The notes: generated from the letters alone by a model not told the origin. Shown: positions 22,419-35,353, numbered from the stretch's first letter. The stretch: 64,000 bases of DNA from Bullera alba (GCA_001600095.1 BCIX01000001.1:806001-870000); one strand, 5' to 3'. A program made the numbers and translations.

Positions 22419-24210
22419 TTGCCTTTCATCACCTCACTGTATATTACTGCACAATACTATCTATACCCTTCACATACAGTGATACCCCTACGTTGTACAC
22501 AGTAGCCACTGTCTTGTGGCAGCATGAACTTAATGCACTCGTTCACAGCTTTCTTCCTGGGACTGAGTCGACAGTCGATGCATGACGAGGTCTGCCTACG
22601 GCCATGGGCATGACTGAATAATCATCGACTCACTCGAGAATTTCGTACGAGGTCGTAACCGGTATCGGCATGCATGACCAGCATGACCAGTTCTTATGAC
22701 AAACTGTACGCAATCCACGACATCCCCACGAGCCAATGGCCACCGGCAATTTAAGCGTTTCGTGGGGATGGAGAATACCGGGTCCGGACGTTTGGACCCG
22801 CGGTTCTCGATTCTAGAACTCGGATGACCTCAGCTGTCTCTGAGCCGGCGACGACGGCCACGACTGAGACAATAGACAAGAACGCACAAGAGATCGACGC
22901 CGAGACCGGGGAGGCGTATCCTGGCGTACGTCCACACCGGTGCATGCTCCATCCGCTTGCGCAGCGACGACCTGCGACGACACGTTACAGCGCCTTTTCC
23001 CAGCTTAACTTGTCGTGCATCGCATCTCTGGTTAAAGTTGGAGCACGCAGTGACGAGCATGCAGAGTGCAAAGTTCGCTGACGAGCTCGATCCGGCGGGT
23101 GCTTTGCGACGATCGCAACTGGTAATCAAGGATGTAAACGCTATAGCATAGTGCTTGTGCTGGAACGCTGGAATCAAGTCTCACCAATCTATAGTGCGAC
23201 TCGACGGCCGAGCTAACTAACTAACTTACTGTTCCCCAAACACGGTCCTTGTCGTACGAGCTCGTAAGAGGTCTGGTGAGGCCGTAAGCTCGCGCTCAAA
23301 GAAGGCTCACTGCCACAACCCCGCAAGCCCGGCCTGACAAGGGCAACTAGCTCTGCTTAGCTTGTAGATTAGCTTTGCCTAGCTTGTCACCGGTTAGCGT
23401 CGGCATCAGAGTTAGTGAGCAGTGCCGGTGATGCCAGTGAGCTTGACGTCAATGCAAACATCACATGCGTCTCAAGATCGCCAGCGTGACAGCCGGTCGT
23501 TCACGACTGCCCCTAAGGCCTAAGGCCTAAGGCCTCATCCATTCACCATATCGATGGTGCTGGAAGGCATGATCATCGAGGAAGCGTGTATATCGAACGC
23601 TAGGCCGAGCACCTCGGCGTGTCACAGCTGTCAGCCGTCCACGACGGCCAGAGGATCTCAGAGGATCCAATACACTCAATGCGAAGTCGGCGTGTCAACA
23701 GACTCAACACCCGGCACCGAGATTGCACGCATTCTGAGCGTGAGCACTAGCAGTGCTGCGCTCGTGATTCTCGCATGGTCCCTCCATCCACTGCACACGA
23801 GTCTCAGCCTCTCAGCCATCATGATTGTTCTTTCGAGCGTCCTCTCTGTCCTTCTGCGCAGTTCTGCGCCTTTCTGCGCCCTTCACTCTGCTCTGTGTAA
23901 TCTTCACCCGGATATCCGGGCCAAATCTCAGGATCACAGGTGGATCTCAGGCTATCTCAGGTGGATCATGACCGCCACCGGTGACCGCGCAACCCGCAAC
24001 CCTGCGCAACCCAAGCCAGAGGCGACCTGATATAGCCTGATATCCTGATCTACGGCCTTCTACAGTACATCCTGGCACATCCATGATCTATACTCTACAA
24101 CACCGGGAATCCCGGTCCGCCTCATACGTTCCAACTTCCAGCAAGCCATTCCAGCTCGTCCATGCCTCCCATTGCCATCACCCCCACGTCCCCACCTGTC
24201 CTCCCATGAT
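22419..24210. other. 1.79-kb spacer between the cyclin gene and VPS29
   Basis: No convincing gene. The only sizeable frame (23554-24030, 158 codons) is made largely of duplicated words and shows no domain, so I do not call it. The left part may hold the cyclin 3' end. The right part (23.3-24.1 kb) carries the 10-bp-offset duplications listed separately and a (CCTAAGG)3 run at 23512-23532. Confidence 0.6.
23348..24082. repeat. Second cluster of 10-bp-offset direct duplications
   Basis: Word pairs start 10 bp apart: TAGCT (23348/23358 and 23370/23380), CAGAGGATC (23649/23659), ATCTCAGG (23944/23954), CCTGATAT (24026/24036), ACATCC (24067/24077). One triplet, TTCTGCGC, lies at 23852/23862/23872. 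TGCCRGTGA at 23423/23432 and GCATGACCA at 22672/22681 have 9-bp offset. CCTAAGG is repeated three times with 7-bp period at 23512. Confidence 0.8.
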
Positions 24211-25423
24211 CTACCACCCGGCAGCGACTTCGGGCCGAGTGACGGCGGCGCGGTGATCGTCCTTGACGGGATCGGGCCGTCGGTATTCCACCTTGTCCAC
24301 CTTGACCTTTAAGCCGGGAAGTCAGCATTACTTACTGCAGTAATCCGAGATATGCGGGACGCGTTGGTACAGGTTGATACCGGTCAAGATAGGGCCGGGC
24401 CTGGCCGGGATTCGCATTGAGATATGCGAGGGTGCGGATGGGATGGACTGGGAAGGACACGTCCTGAGTTCTGCTCACCTCGCCTTCCACTAGCTGATAG
24501 ACATATGTAACGATGACTGGACCCTGCACGTCCATCAACGCGAACGACGGTGTTGCTTCGCTGCAGAAAGTGTCAGCCAGAGCAGCGGGGGATGTACACA
24601 CAACGCACCCATTCCAAAGACCGCTCCAGGCGCCGGTGGCCGAGCCTGGGTTGACGAAAAATCGTCCTTCAAACTCGAAAGCCTCGAATCTAAGTCCAGG
24701 ATGAGTCTCGAGCAGCTAGACTGCTCATGGTCCCGCCTCACCGGTGTGTTCCACCCGAGATCAAGACGTCCACGTCCATCTGCCTAGCTAGAGCAGCTAG
24801 CATGTCTGTGTCTCCCGCTGGAACGATTTGCTGGCCATGAACGACGCCTATGCGTATCGACTGATGGGGAATGGTGAGGGAGAGTGGAAAGTGAGTGTTC
24901 TAGGAGCGGTGCGACGTGGTCAGCATGTGCGATCCCTCGAGCCTGTCTGTCGCCATCATCGAGTTCCTAGCGTCTCCTCCGGGCGCCATCAGGCCTGATA
25001 TCGGCTATCGACAGCTCTCAATGCCTTCTCCCTCCTTGTACAACCATGCCACCCGACAAGGACCCGACCATCGCGACCAAACGCCTCGATCAAGTCTGAT
25101 TCCTGACACCGGCCAGTTGCATCTAGGCGCGCAACGTGCCCTTTCCATACCAGCCCTACCCAGCAGACTCACTTGGTCGAACTCCCCTCGAACCACATGC
25201 ACCTCTGGCGCTATGGTCCTCAAATAGTCATACGTCTCTTTGTCACACACGTTCCCCGTACAGATGATCTGGCCAATCTTCCCTGGCACCTGGGGCCGCT
25301 GTCAGCAGGGGCAAAGGAGGCGTTGATTGCAGGACCACCTACCAGGAGCTTCTTGAACTTTGCGGGGAGGTCGTGCGTCAGTGTCGGGATGTGCAGATCG
25401 CCAATGACTAGTACGAGAACCAT
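24211..25423 (-). CDS. VPS29: Vps29, retromer subunit
   Basis: Six exons or so. The start is [20 protein letters not shown] at 25423, nearly the metazoan N-terminus. Further conserved blocks: [96 protein letters not shown] and [13 protein letters not shown]. The fold is a metallophosphoesterase used as a scaffold that binds Vps35 in retromer, which retrieves receptors from endosomes. The motif SGHTH of animal Vps29 reads SGGTH here, so one metal-ligand position is replaced. About 20 extra residues ([13 protein letters not shown] onward) follow the usual C-terminus. It is divergent from RAD2 across 308 bp. Confidence 0.92.
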
Positions 25424-25731
25424 GACGGAACAGCTTGATTGTCGGGTCTTGCTGTCGCTCTACGTTTGTCTCTGAACGTAGCTCAATGCTGTAGTACTAC
25501 GCAGATGTCAATGCTGGGCGCCGGCGCTGACGCTGTGTGCAGCGCGGTCATGAGCCGTTGTTTGTATCGTTTCCCACGGTGGGCATTCCAAGGTAGGTGG
25601 AGGTTGCCACCCGAGTGACTTCCTCCTGCAGCTTGCCTGCAATTGAGACCCAACACTGTACACTGACTTGCTCCCTCGGCTCGTCCTCTACCACCCTCTG
25701 ACCGGATGGCGAACGCGCCCAGCTGGACAAT
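25424..25731. promoter_or_regulatory. Divergent promoter between VPS29 and RAD2
   Basis: The 308 bp separate two start codons that point away from each other. I see no TATA box and no repeat beyond a GGCGCCGGCGCTGACGC GC-rich patch near 25517. Confidence 0.45.
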
Positions 25732-28700
25732 ATGGGTGTCAAAGGTCTATGGTCGCTGCTCAACCCGGTCGCTCGACCGGTCCAGTGAGTGCGAGAGACT
25801 GTCAGCGGTGCGACGAGACTGATTCAGTACAGGATCGAGAGCATGGAGGGTAAGCGATTAGCGATTGACAGTTCCATCTGGCTATACCAGGTCAGTGAAC
25901 TACAGCTGGCAGGCGACGTATCATTGTACAAGCTGAATCACGACGCCCTGTAGTTCCAAGCAACGATGAGAGATAAAGACGGGAGAGTGCTCGTAAATGC
26001 ACATGTGCTGGGTGAGTGCCAACAAGGAATGACGTGGTTCGTCTGGCTGACAGTCGGCAGGCTTTCTGCGTCGTATAAATAAACTCCTCTTCCATGGAAT
26101 AAAGCCGGTATTCGTGTTCGATGGCGGAGCACCAAATCTGAAGAGAGCAACTATCGTCAGTATCAGCTACCTTCAGCGACCATGACTGTTAGCTGACTCT
26201 TTTAGGCCGAGAGAAAGAAGAAAAAGGCGGGCGCGGCGGCGAGCCATGCGAAGATGGCGGAAAAGCTGTTTGCAGCTCAGATGCGGAGAGAAGCGGTAAA
26301 GGTCGCTCAAGCGTGAGTCGAGATTGGCGGCTTTGTGATACACTCCTCTGATGGACTATAGCTCTCGGGACAAGCAAGCTGCGAAAGATGCTGAAGAATC
26401 GGCATCGAGATACCCTGATGAAGCTGGGGAGCAGATTGCAGAGGGGGCTGTATACCTAGAAGACCTAGAGTCCGGCTCCGGACCATCTCGACCCAGACCA
26501 CCTCTACAACCTTCTGCGTCGAGCGCGTCCTCTGTTCCGACCCCAGCGGCTCCTCCTTTGGATCCGGCCGAGGAGAGACGGAAAAAGTTCCGCAAGCACG
26601 ACCCGTACAGGCTGCCCGAGGCGACAATGCCCACAGTCTCGACAGCGGAGAAACCGGACGCTAGGTTGGCAACAGAGGAAGAGCTCAAGCAGTTCATCGA
26701 CGAAATGCACCCCGAGGACATCGACGTCGAATCGCCTGAATTTAGAGCTCTGCCCACCGAGGTGCAGTATGAGATTATAGGTGATCTTCGAGTACGATCA
26801 CGTCAACAATCACATCGACGTCTAGCGGATATGTTACGTGCTGCTCCAACCGCACTGGATTTCTCCAAAGCCCAAATCAAGCATCTCTCCCAAAGAAATG
26901 CGTTGACCCAACAACTCTTGACCGTGACGGACATGGTGGGAAAAGCGCATCTCACAATCCCGATCAAGATTGCCGCTGAGAGGAACAGGGAGTATGTCCT
27001 CGTCAAGAGAGGGGAGACGGAGGGAGGAGGATGGGCTCTAGGCATCAGAGAAGGGACAAAGGCGAATCCGATCAAAGTTGAAGATGCAAAGGACTCTGGG
27101 TCGGAAAGCGAAACGGAATCTGAAAGCGAGTATAGCGATGATGGTTCGGTGCAGCATCTCCCGTCGTGAGTTCAGCTCCCCATTGCATTGAAGCTCTAGC
27201 TGAATACCGAATAGTCCCCCCAAACAACCCACAGTAGACCCAGATCTGCGCGAACATCGCAGGAGAGAGATTCTTGAGGCCATTGCAGCGAGATATGTAC
27301 CCAAAGCGCCAGCGAGAGCCTCATTGGACATTCCTGTCAAGTCGTTCGGCAAGAAGAGAAAGCCGGATGCTATGCCTCTTTTCGAGACCGACGTGGTGGA
27401 TGAGCCGGAGGATGTCGTGCCTACGGCAAATGACGAGGCCCTGGCTTTAGCATTACAGCAAGAGGAGCTTGGATCGGATGAGGAGCAACCTGATCAGGAC
27501 CTCGCGCGGGCATTGGCACTCAGTCGTCGAGAGGCGGACAGGGCCAAGGATCGAGAACAGGCCACGACAGATGACGAGCAGGATTCGGACGACGACATGG
27601 AAGAAGTGCACACCGGTGCAGCAAGTGGATTAGCCGACGAGGATCTGCAAGGACACGAATCGGACGAGTCGCTGGAAGAGGTCTCGCTGGCTCCGACAGC
27701 AGAAGCCACACCGGTTATCCTGTCCGAGGACCAGACACCAATAGAAGCCATCGACACCGACGAGGACGATATTGTGGAGATGCCGGCGCCAAAGAGGCTA
27801 GACAGCTCGCATGTCGTCAATGGGGACGGGGCGCTCAAGCGACTTGACAAGGCTTTGGTCGCGGAGCAGGAGAATCATGCAAAGAGCGGTACCACTTCAG
27901 CGTCAATGCCAGCTCCCCCACCACCCACAGCACCTCAGGTCAAGTCAACCTCATCGACAACGCGGATATCATCCACGTCGAAAGCTCAGCAGCCTGAAAG
28001 CCTTGTGACGAAAGCTACCACACCTGCAAAACCTCCTTCGACTGCCGCTACACCTAATATAGCTGGACCGTCGTCCCTCAAGAAATCCCTGACATCACTA
28101 CCACCTCCGCCATCGCGCACACCGCCGTCGACGCCACCTCGAACGCTGAAAGCACTGGCAAACCACGGCGACTCTCATCTGCCCGACTTTCACCCAGAGA
28201 CGCCGGAGCAACGTCAACGAAAGGCTCAACAGGAAACCGGGATCAATCTCATGCCGGTAGAGCTGAGATCACCTCATCGGCGCGGTGCGGCGTCACTCTT
28301 GGCTTTCATGGATCCTGCGGATGAGCGCGATCCTTTGATGGATCTACAGCCAACGAGGGAGTTGTCGCGGAGTGTCTCAACAGAGCAATTGGAAGACACG
28401 TACGAAGACGAGGACGACAGGGACGATGACGAGAGGGATGAAGATGAAGATGACGACGAACCGATAGAGTGGTCCCGGTCACCATCACCCACTATCCATC
28501 GACAGAGACCGCCACTGAACCCGGAAGAGTCAACAGAGTCAATCCCCTTCGAAGCGGAGGAAGACGGCGCTGGGATGGATCGAGCAGACATGGTCGCGGA
28601 GGAGGACGACTATGCTCGGTTCATGGCGCAAATCAAGAATCGGAATCTCGACGAGGTACGAGGAGAGATCGACGACGAGATTAGGATTCTCCACAACCAG

Positions 28701-30220
28701 GCCAAGGTCTCGCTCCGGGATTCAGACGAAATATCAGCAGCCATGGTAGCCCAGATCCAAACGCTTCTGCGGCACTTTGGCATACCCTACATCACCGCTC
28801 CGATGGAGGCCGAGGCGCAATGTGCCAAATTGGCAGAACTCAACTTGGTCGATGGGGTAATCACCGACGATAGCGACGTGTTCCTCTTTGGCGGCAAGCA
28901 GTGTTTCAAAAACATCTTCAACGATTCGAAATATGCCGAGTGCTTCCTCCTTACGGACATTGACAGGGAATTGTCCCTGACTCGAGAACGGCTGATCAGC
29001 CTCGCGTACCTACTCGGATCGGACTACACGATTGGTCTGCCCGGTGTTGGACCAGTGGTCGCACTGGAGCTATTGGCAAACTTTCCCGGTGAGACGGGGA
29101 TCTCGGATTTCAAGGCGTGGTGGATGAAAGTCCAGCGAGGGCAGGATACAGAAGAGGAAACCAATACCAAGTGGAAAGCGAGCTTTGTGAGTGCGACGGT
29201 GAAGTGAAGTGCTGATCGGTCAGAAAAAGCGATACAGCTCGTCAATCTATCTCACTGCAGACTGGCCAAACTTGCTCGTGGTGAGCAATGTCACTTGCCA
29301 GATTATATGGAACACTGCTAAGCTTGTTGACCATAGCGTGAAGCATACAAATACCCGACGACGGACGAGTCAGAGGAACCGTTCCATTGGGGATTCCCAA
29401 AGCTCTCCGCCCTCCGAGCGTGAGTGACCCCGTGCGATCAATGAGTTTGACTAACCCTTCTAGGTTCTTGCACGAGGAGCTATCATGGTCGATATCGAAA
29501 GTCGACGACGAGCTCACACCGATCGTGCAGCGGATCGCTCGGCGAGGCAAGCTCGGCGCGTTGAACAAGCAAGGCACGCTCGACTCGTTTTTCGACATGT
29601 CCGTGGTCTCTGGAAACTATGCGCCCCGACGGCGGACCACGGCCAACGTGTCTAAGCGGCTGATGTCAGTCATCAAGGCGTACAGAGAAGCCGAAGCCAA
29701 GGTGAAGGGTATCGAGGCCGGCTGGGGAGATATGATGCAGGATCTAGATGAGGACGACCCAAAAGGACGAGGCACGGGATCCCGAGCCAAGTCTAGAGCG
29801 GTAACAGAACCCGCCGACGAGGTCGACGAGAGTGGTGAGAAAGCAGAGCCAGTCAAGCGCAAAAGAGCCCCTCGTGCGACCAAACGCAAGTCGACCGACG
29901 GTGATGGCGAGGGCGAGGAAGGCGAGAAACCGAAACGAAAACGGACGACCAAGCGAAAAGCCACAATCTCCAGCGTGGCCGATTCCGAGCGTGGTACCGA
30001 GCCACCAGAGGGATCTGCGAGTGGCGAAGGGAGCAAGGACAATGACGACAAGGACGACGACGACGACGCGGATTATGACTCGGAAGGTGAGATCGTGACG
30101 AAGACGGGGAATGCACAGTGGGCAAAGAATATGCCAGGAGGAAGAGGCGGCAAGGGAAAGAAAAAGGTAACGCGGAGGATCGGACCAAGGTGGGACGTGG
30201 TTACGAAACCATCGGATTGA
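25732..30220 (+). CDS. RAD2: Rad2/XPG structure-specific endonuclease of nucleotide excision repair
   Basis: Ten exons (25732-25784, 25833-25890, 25954-26011, 26061-26155, 26206-26312, 26362-27165, 27215-29186, 29224-29280, 29337-29419, 29464-30220) give 1347 residues. The N-domain begins [18 protein letters not shown] and holds [12 protein letters not shown] and [14 protein letters not shown] (metal Asp residues). About 700 acidic residues follow, with two UIM-like helices ([11 protein letters not shown] and [16 protein letters not shown], near 465-490). The I-domain follows from about 855: [33 protein letters not shown] and [16 protein letters not shown] (helix-hairpin-helix). A PCNA-binding box QGTLDSFF lies near 1130. 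The basic tail probably carries the nuclear signal. It cuts 3' of bulky lesions. Confidence 0.95.
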
Positions 30221-30425
30221 GACCAAGGTATGCCGCATTCACTTTAACTTAATACAGTTGATTTTGTTGTAAGACTAGACTCTACGCATGTAGCATATGC
30301 CCCGGGTAGTCAAACCCTTGGACCGTCTGTCTTGACCTGCTTGGGCTCAGTGAAAAGTTCATACATTGGCTCCACACCTTCGTAGGTCATACAGATTACT
30401 CCCTTACTTCCTACTCATGTCCAAT

Positions 30426-31158
30426 CTACTCCTCGTCCTCGGAATCCTGCTCGACTCTAGCTGGGAATCCGCCCAATTGCTGCTCGAGTCCGTTGTAAGG
30501 GAACGATCTCCTGACAAAGTTTGGCTCAAACTGGATTTGGTAGATGATAAGACATAGGGCGCCGAGGATAGAGAATGCGATAGTGAGCTAAAGCACGGAT
30601 TGTCAGCTGTCCCGCCTCAAAGCTTGTGAGATGCGAAAAGGACACACCTGACCGAGAGCCTGTAGCGGTGTTACTGGCTGCACGTCAGGACCCCACATGC
30701 CCAAGACATCGGCCTCCTCGTGAAGCTAACAGCGGTCAGCACGAAGATCCCATTGAACAAATGGTCATACGTACTGGCTCGTTGTAGTTCCTTCTCATTT
30801 GGTTGTCCCACCATCCTCTAGGGCTCCTCGTCTGGTCGGAAACGTATGGCAATTGGGGGTATCCGTCGACTGATTCAAGGGTTAGCTTGGCTCCAGGATG
30901 TTGACTTCCATATGTTGGCCTGGCGCATGTAGCCCATAGCGAAAGCGCAGCAAACGACTGCTATGCTACACTCTGTTACTCACGCTGAGGATCAATCTCC
31001 TCTCCTGGACGTAAACCCGCCTGAGCGATAGACGAAGGAGGAGCGGAACTTGTCGTGGGGGCTTTCGTCGTACTGGCCCATCGCAATGGCATGACGGTGA
31101 TCCTAGTCGACGAGGCGATCGGTCTAGCCGCCGCTCTGAGCATTGCTGGTCTGATCAT
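30426..31158 (-). CDS. NADH:ubiquinone oxidoreductase (complex I) subunit NDUFB8/ASHI
   Basis: Four exons or so. MIRPAMLRAAARPIASSTRI at 31158 is a typical Arg/Ala mitochondrial presequence. The ASHI signature follows: DPQL...GYPQLPYVSDQTR, WWDNQMRRNYNEPLHEEADV and MWGPDVQPV. One membrane helix comes next (LTIAFSILGALCLIIYQIQF), then FVRRSFPYNGLEQQLGG and an acidic end. This accessory subunit sits in the distal membrane arm of respiratory complex I. Its presence indicates the organism keeps a proton-pumping complex I, unlike Saccharomyces. The open frame extends upstream but the internal ATG at 31158 gives the best targeting sequence. It converges with RAD2 (stops 205 bp apart) and is divergent from BDP1. 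Confidence 0.88.
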
Positions 31159-31507
31159 CTTGGTCAAGGTTGTTGTGATTGCTAGTATAGACAGACAGCT
31201 TGTCCACGAATGGACAGAGTCGACGAACCAGGAAGAGGATATAGCGAGAAAGTTAGGCGCGGTACAGGGCTGTCCTGCACACCTAATGCAGTTCTCAGAA
31301 AATAGGCGCTGCGCGTTCACGTTCACTTTGCCACCCAATGTTGACAACCAGTCGAAGGTCTCGAGATTGACTTTTCCTTTGCTTTGCCTGCTTGTACTCT
31401 TCAACTGTATCCTCCTCTCACGTTGAAACGACCGATCGACAGCGTCTCCGAGAGATCAGGACGCTACTTGGAGGGAGTATACCAAAGGCGGAGGCCTGAA
31501 AGGCAGG
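31159..31507. promoter_or_regulatory. Divergent promoter between NDUFB8 and BDP1
   Basis: The 349 bp lie between two outward-facing start codons. No distinctive element is visible. Confidence 0.4.
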
Positions 31508-34500
31508 ATGTCACTGCGACTTCGTGAGCCGCTCACACATCACATCATTCAAGCTCTGTGCTGATGTCTTCTCAGCGTCCCAGAACAAGGCTTTCAAGCC
31601 CGTCAAACCAGGTGCTCGGAAACCTACAGCCCCCTCAGGATCCTCTCAGCCAGCTGCGCCAGCTGGGTCGACCGCACAAGCTTCCAAACCAGGTCTTTCG
31701 GCGCCTCGTCCACCATGGATGGTCGGCAGACCTCCGCAAGTGACCAAGGCGGGTCCTGGCCAGGTCCCCTCGCCTAGTAGACCGGCTTCCACCACAGCCC
31801 GCCCTTCTGCGCAGGTAGCACAGTCTCCCATCAGAGCTCGCCCTTCTACTCAGGTAGCACCTGCGCCAACACCGACTCCACCCCTGCCTGCTAACCCAAG
31901 TCAAACACAGCCAACTCAGTCGTTACCACCAACCCAAGAGACGCTCATAGCGACGCCGAACACGCAGCCTCCGGTCGGACAGGCAGCCAATGCCTCGACT
32001 CATTCATCACAAAAGCTAGGATCAATGCAGCCACCTGCCACCCATGACAGAGCACCGCCGAAAGCCGTACCAAAAACAACGCCGGAAGTCGCTCAAGCGC
32101 CATTGCCACAATCTTCACCTGTCCGTGCACCCCCTTCAGTACAGTCGAAACCCATGGAGCAAGCTCCAATCACTGTTGATGTGCCAAACCCCGTGGAAGT
32201 GCCTGTGGTCCCATCAGCTTTCCGCCCTCCTTCGCCGAAAGCTAGAGAGCGACAGCACAGCCAGGCTCCTAGTGCGATAACATCCATCTCTGGCGTATCG
32301 AGGGCTGGTCGGCCAAAATTGTTGCAGATCGCAGAGGCACGTGCGGCGAATGGCACATCGGCTCCATCGCCAGGTCGTATACCGCCTAGAAGGGATAGAG
32401 CCGCCATAGCAGCAGCGGTGATGGGAGGAGCTCCAGAACCGCCAGGACCTGCACCCCGAATGGCTCCAAGACCCAGCACAAACCAGATTAGCCGGCCAGC
32501 GAAGACACCTACACCCAGTCAACGCCCAGTGTCTGTTCCGCCAGCTGCTGTATCCTCTCCAGCAGCTGGACCCTCGAGAGCCTCTCAAACACCGACGGGA
32601 TTTCCACCTACCGTCTCCACAGAACCACCCAAAGCCCCGTCAGTACCCTCCGGCTTTCCTCCATCTCTTGCATTGGAGGACCCGTCGAGCACGCTTGATC
32701 CGGCGTTGTCCGAAGCAGCACAGAAGGAACAGGCAGCCCGCGAACGAGCCGAGGCAATGGCAGCTGCGGCAGCGGTAGTTGCCACGATAGCACCAGCTGC
32801 TGGTGCGGAAAAGGCCAAAGCTCGGAGAGTTGGCAAAAAGGATCCGGAGCGAAAAGGCATCAAGACGTCGAAACGCCCATATCGAGATCCGTTCACCAAG
32901 GACAAGAACAAATATCGATACGCGGACAAGAGCGCCGAGGGGTCAGGAACAAATTCTGAAGAACCGCCCGACGAGGCTGCGCAGAAAGCAGAGGAGAAGA
33001 AGAGGCCTAGAAGAAGAGCACCTACCAAAAAGCGGACGTCAGCAGAAATCGATGCGGAGAACGAGGAGAATGCTCTGAATGAGCCTAATGGAGAGGAAGG
33101 AGCACCGCCGAAGAAGAGAGCAAGAGCCAAAAACGGTGAAGGTGGATCTAAAAGGACCGCAAAGGCCAAGAAGAATGACAAGGAGTCGTCGGTCACTGTC
33201 GAGCGCTTCGTCCTTGGCGATGTCAACCCGGGAGAGATGTTTGGCGAGGAGCCAGAGCCAGAGGCCCTCACGATGGCCGCTCTAGCGACAAAGGCCATTG
33301 GAGGAAAGGTGTCTGAAAGAGGCATCATCTTGGACAAGTTCAACCAGACCATGGAGGAACAGCGTAGAGCGGAAAGTGCGAGGCGACGGAAAGAACGCTG
33401 GCAGAACGGACAGCTGTACCGCCGAAAGCTGAGGGCCGAGAACAATGAAAACAGAGCGGCGAGGCGGGAGGACGCGAGAGCGCAAGGCCTGGACCCTCTG
33501 GACATTGTTAGCGAGGATTCTGAGGACTCTGAGGAGGAGTTTGAGATCGCGCCGGATCGGATGACGCCGCCAGCAGAGGACGAACGCGAGCCCAGGAGGG
33601 AACCACTGAGAATAGGTCCTCCTACCCAGTCTGCTCCCAGGGAGGTTGGCCGTTTTGCTGTCAGCGGAACCGCTGGTGCTGGTGATGACGACGAGGAGGT
33701 TGATGAGAATGACCCGGATGCGATGCTACGCGCAGCGGGCTTCACGGTCGAGGCGGGGGCGGAAGGCGGAGAGATGGAAGATGGCGAGCAAGCTGACGGA
33801 GAGAATGGCGGTGAGAACGAGGACGAAGATGAGGATGCGGAAGAGCCAGATTGGGGAGCAATGGACATGGACGCTTATGCCTATCATCAAGACATCGAGG
33901 ATCGAAGGAGACAGATCATTGAAGGAACCGACTCTCGCGAGGTGATTGAAGAGGATGACGAGACGAAGATGATCAATTCGGGGACCTATGGCAAGATTGC
34001 AAAGATCGAGCGATGGACGGCGAAGGAGACCGAGATGTTCTATGTGGTGAGCAAATCGACTCTGTGGTACGTAGAGAGGCTGACGGCGATTAGGTCTTGC
34101 AGGAGACTGGGCAGAATCCCCAATTGATGGCTGGGTACTTTATCGGTCGTACCCAGAAGCAGTTGAAGCGAAAGATGAACAAGGAGTTCAGAGAGAATCC
34201 GACCAGGTTCAACTATTGCTTGGACAACCCCCGTCCCATTGGTGAGTAACATCAGGCGAAGTGAATTCATCACTGACAACCAATGAAGACCTAGACTATC
34301 TCCGCAAGTCTGTCGGCCTCGACATGGCTCGAGCATGGGATAAAGAGGACGAGTTGCTCGAAGAAATGGCAAAGGACAAGGAGGATCTCCGGAGGCAAGA
34401 TCTCGGCCTAGATCCACTTGACGCAGAGGACAACGCGGTCGTTGAGCAGAACGCCGTGGAGGAAGAGGATGTGGTCATGGAAGACCCCGCTGAGGAGGAA

Positions 34501-34746
34501 GAGGACGCAGCGGAAGAGGAGAAAGCTGAAGAGGCAGCCGAGGAGGTTGTCGAGGAAGAGGATCCTGAGGAGGAAGACGACGACGATGAGGATCCACTGA
34601 GGGACATGATCAACGCGAATCGCAAAACTGGGGCCAAGGACGGGCTAGCACCAGGCAACGCACTGGGGATGGAGGTGGACCCGGCGAGATCAGGGCAGTC
34701 TGGCGACGCGCCGCTGTTCTTCCCCGCGCCCGAGGAGGAGGGGTGA
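31508..34746 (+). CDS. BDP1: Bdp1 (TFIIIB B''), RNA polymerase III initiation factor
   Basis: Four exons (31508-31523, 31576-34046, 34094-34241, 34289-34746) give 1030 residues. The first 400 residues are Pro/Ala/Ser-rich and probably disordered. A Lys/Arg-rich middle follows. The diagnostic SANT/Myb domain begins ERWTAKETEMFYVVLQETGQ (about residue 820) and continues FIGRTQKQLKRKMNKEFREN, interrupted by an intron inside the fold. Before it lies the helix TKMINSGTYGKIAK, as in Bdp1 of other fungi. The C-terminal 150 residues are strongly acidic. Bdp1 joins TBP and Brf1 at tRNA and 5S gene promoters and helps open DNA. Confidence 0.9.
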
Positions 34747-35353
34747 TCGCTGGCAGAACAATTTCGGTGTGCATACACTTTATGACTTGACGAGTATGTT
34801 GTATGGCGACAGATAGAAGGTGATAGAGGTTGTACAAGGCTGTCCTATGCTGTATGACCGATGTATAGAAGTAGAGAGCAGTGACGCGGTATGTTCCAAT
34901 GGAAGGGAGACGCGCCTCGCTTTCCTTCCTTCCCCCTTTTGAATTCACCCAAAATGACAACACCGACCCCTGTCAATCTCATGTCCGTCTCTCTCTTCCA
35001 CCCGTTTGGTTCATCCTTTCAGAGCAGCTTGATACTCTGCCTCACTTGACACTGGTCACACGGTCGTAGACAACGACAAGCATCCAACGATCCACCCACT
35101 TGACCATCTTGGTCCAAGCTGCATTCGCTCAGAGGAGAATCTTCGCGCATCACGACTCGTCGAGTTGAACGACGGAAACGGACAATATCTTGAGCTTGCC
35201 TCGGGGGATACTCAATCGACACAGCGGCGACGACAATCAACATCCGCGACAGTACTCTGGCAAACAACATCCACTGCTGCTTCGTTCGAGCGCAACACTC
35301 TATCTCCCATCTGGCGCAGGTCAGGATTGATCCCCTGAAGAAACGCCAGAAGG
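34747..35353. other. Spacer between BDP1 and the sirtuin gene
   Basis: This 607-bp spacer separates same-strand genes. CT-rich segments at 34920-35040 (TTTCCTTCCTTCCCCCTTTTG) look like promoter or leader sequence. No ORF with support and no repeat. Confidence 0.45.

Noticed and set aside
23554..24030. 158-codon open frame in the cyclin/VPS29 spacer
   Set aside because: It runs through the duplicated-word region, has no domain, and its composition follows the duplications rather than codon use.
32585..33868. 427-codon minus-strand frame opposite BDP1
   Set aside because: It is a Ser-rich antisense shadow of the Lys/Glu/Ala-rich BDP1 region and carries no motif.
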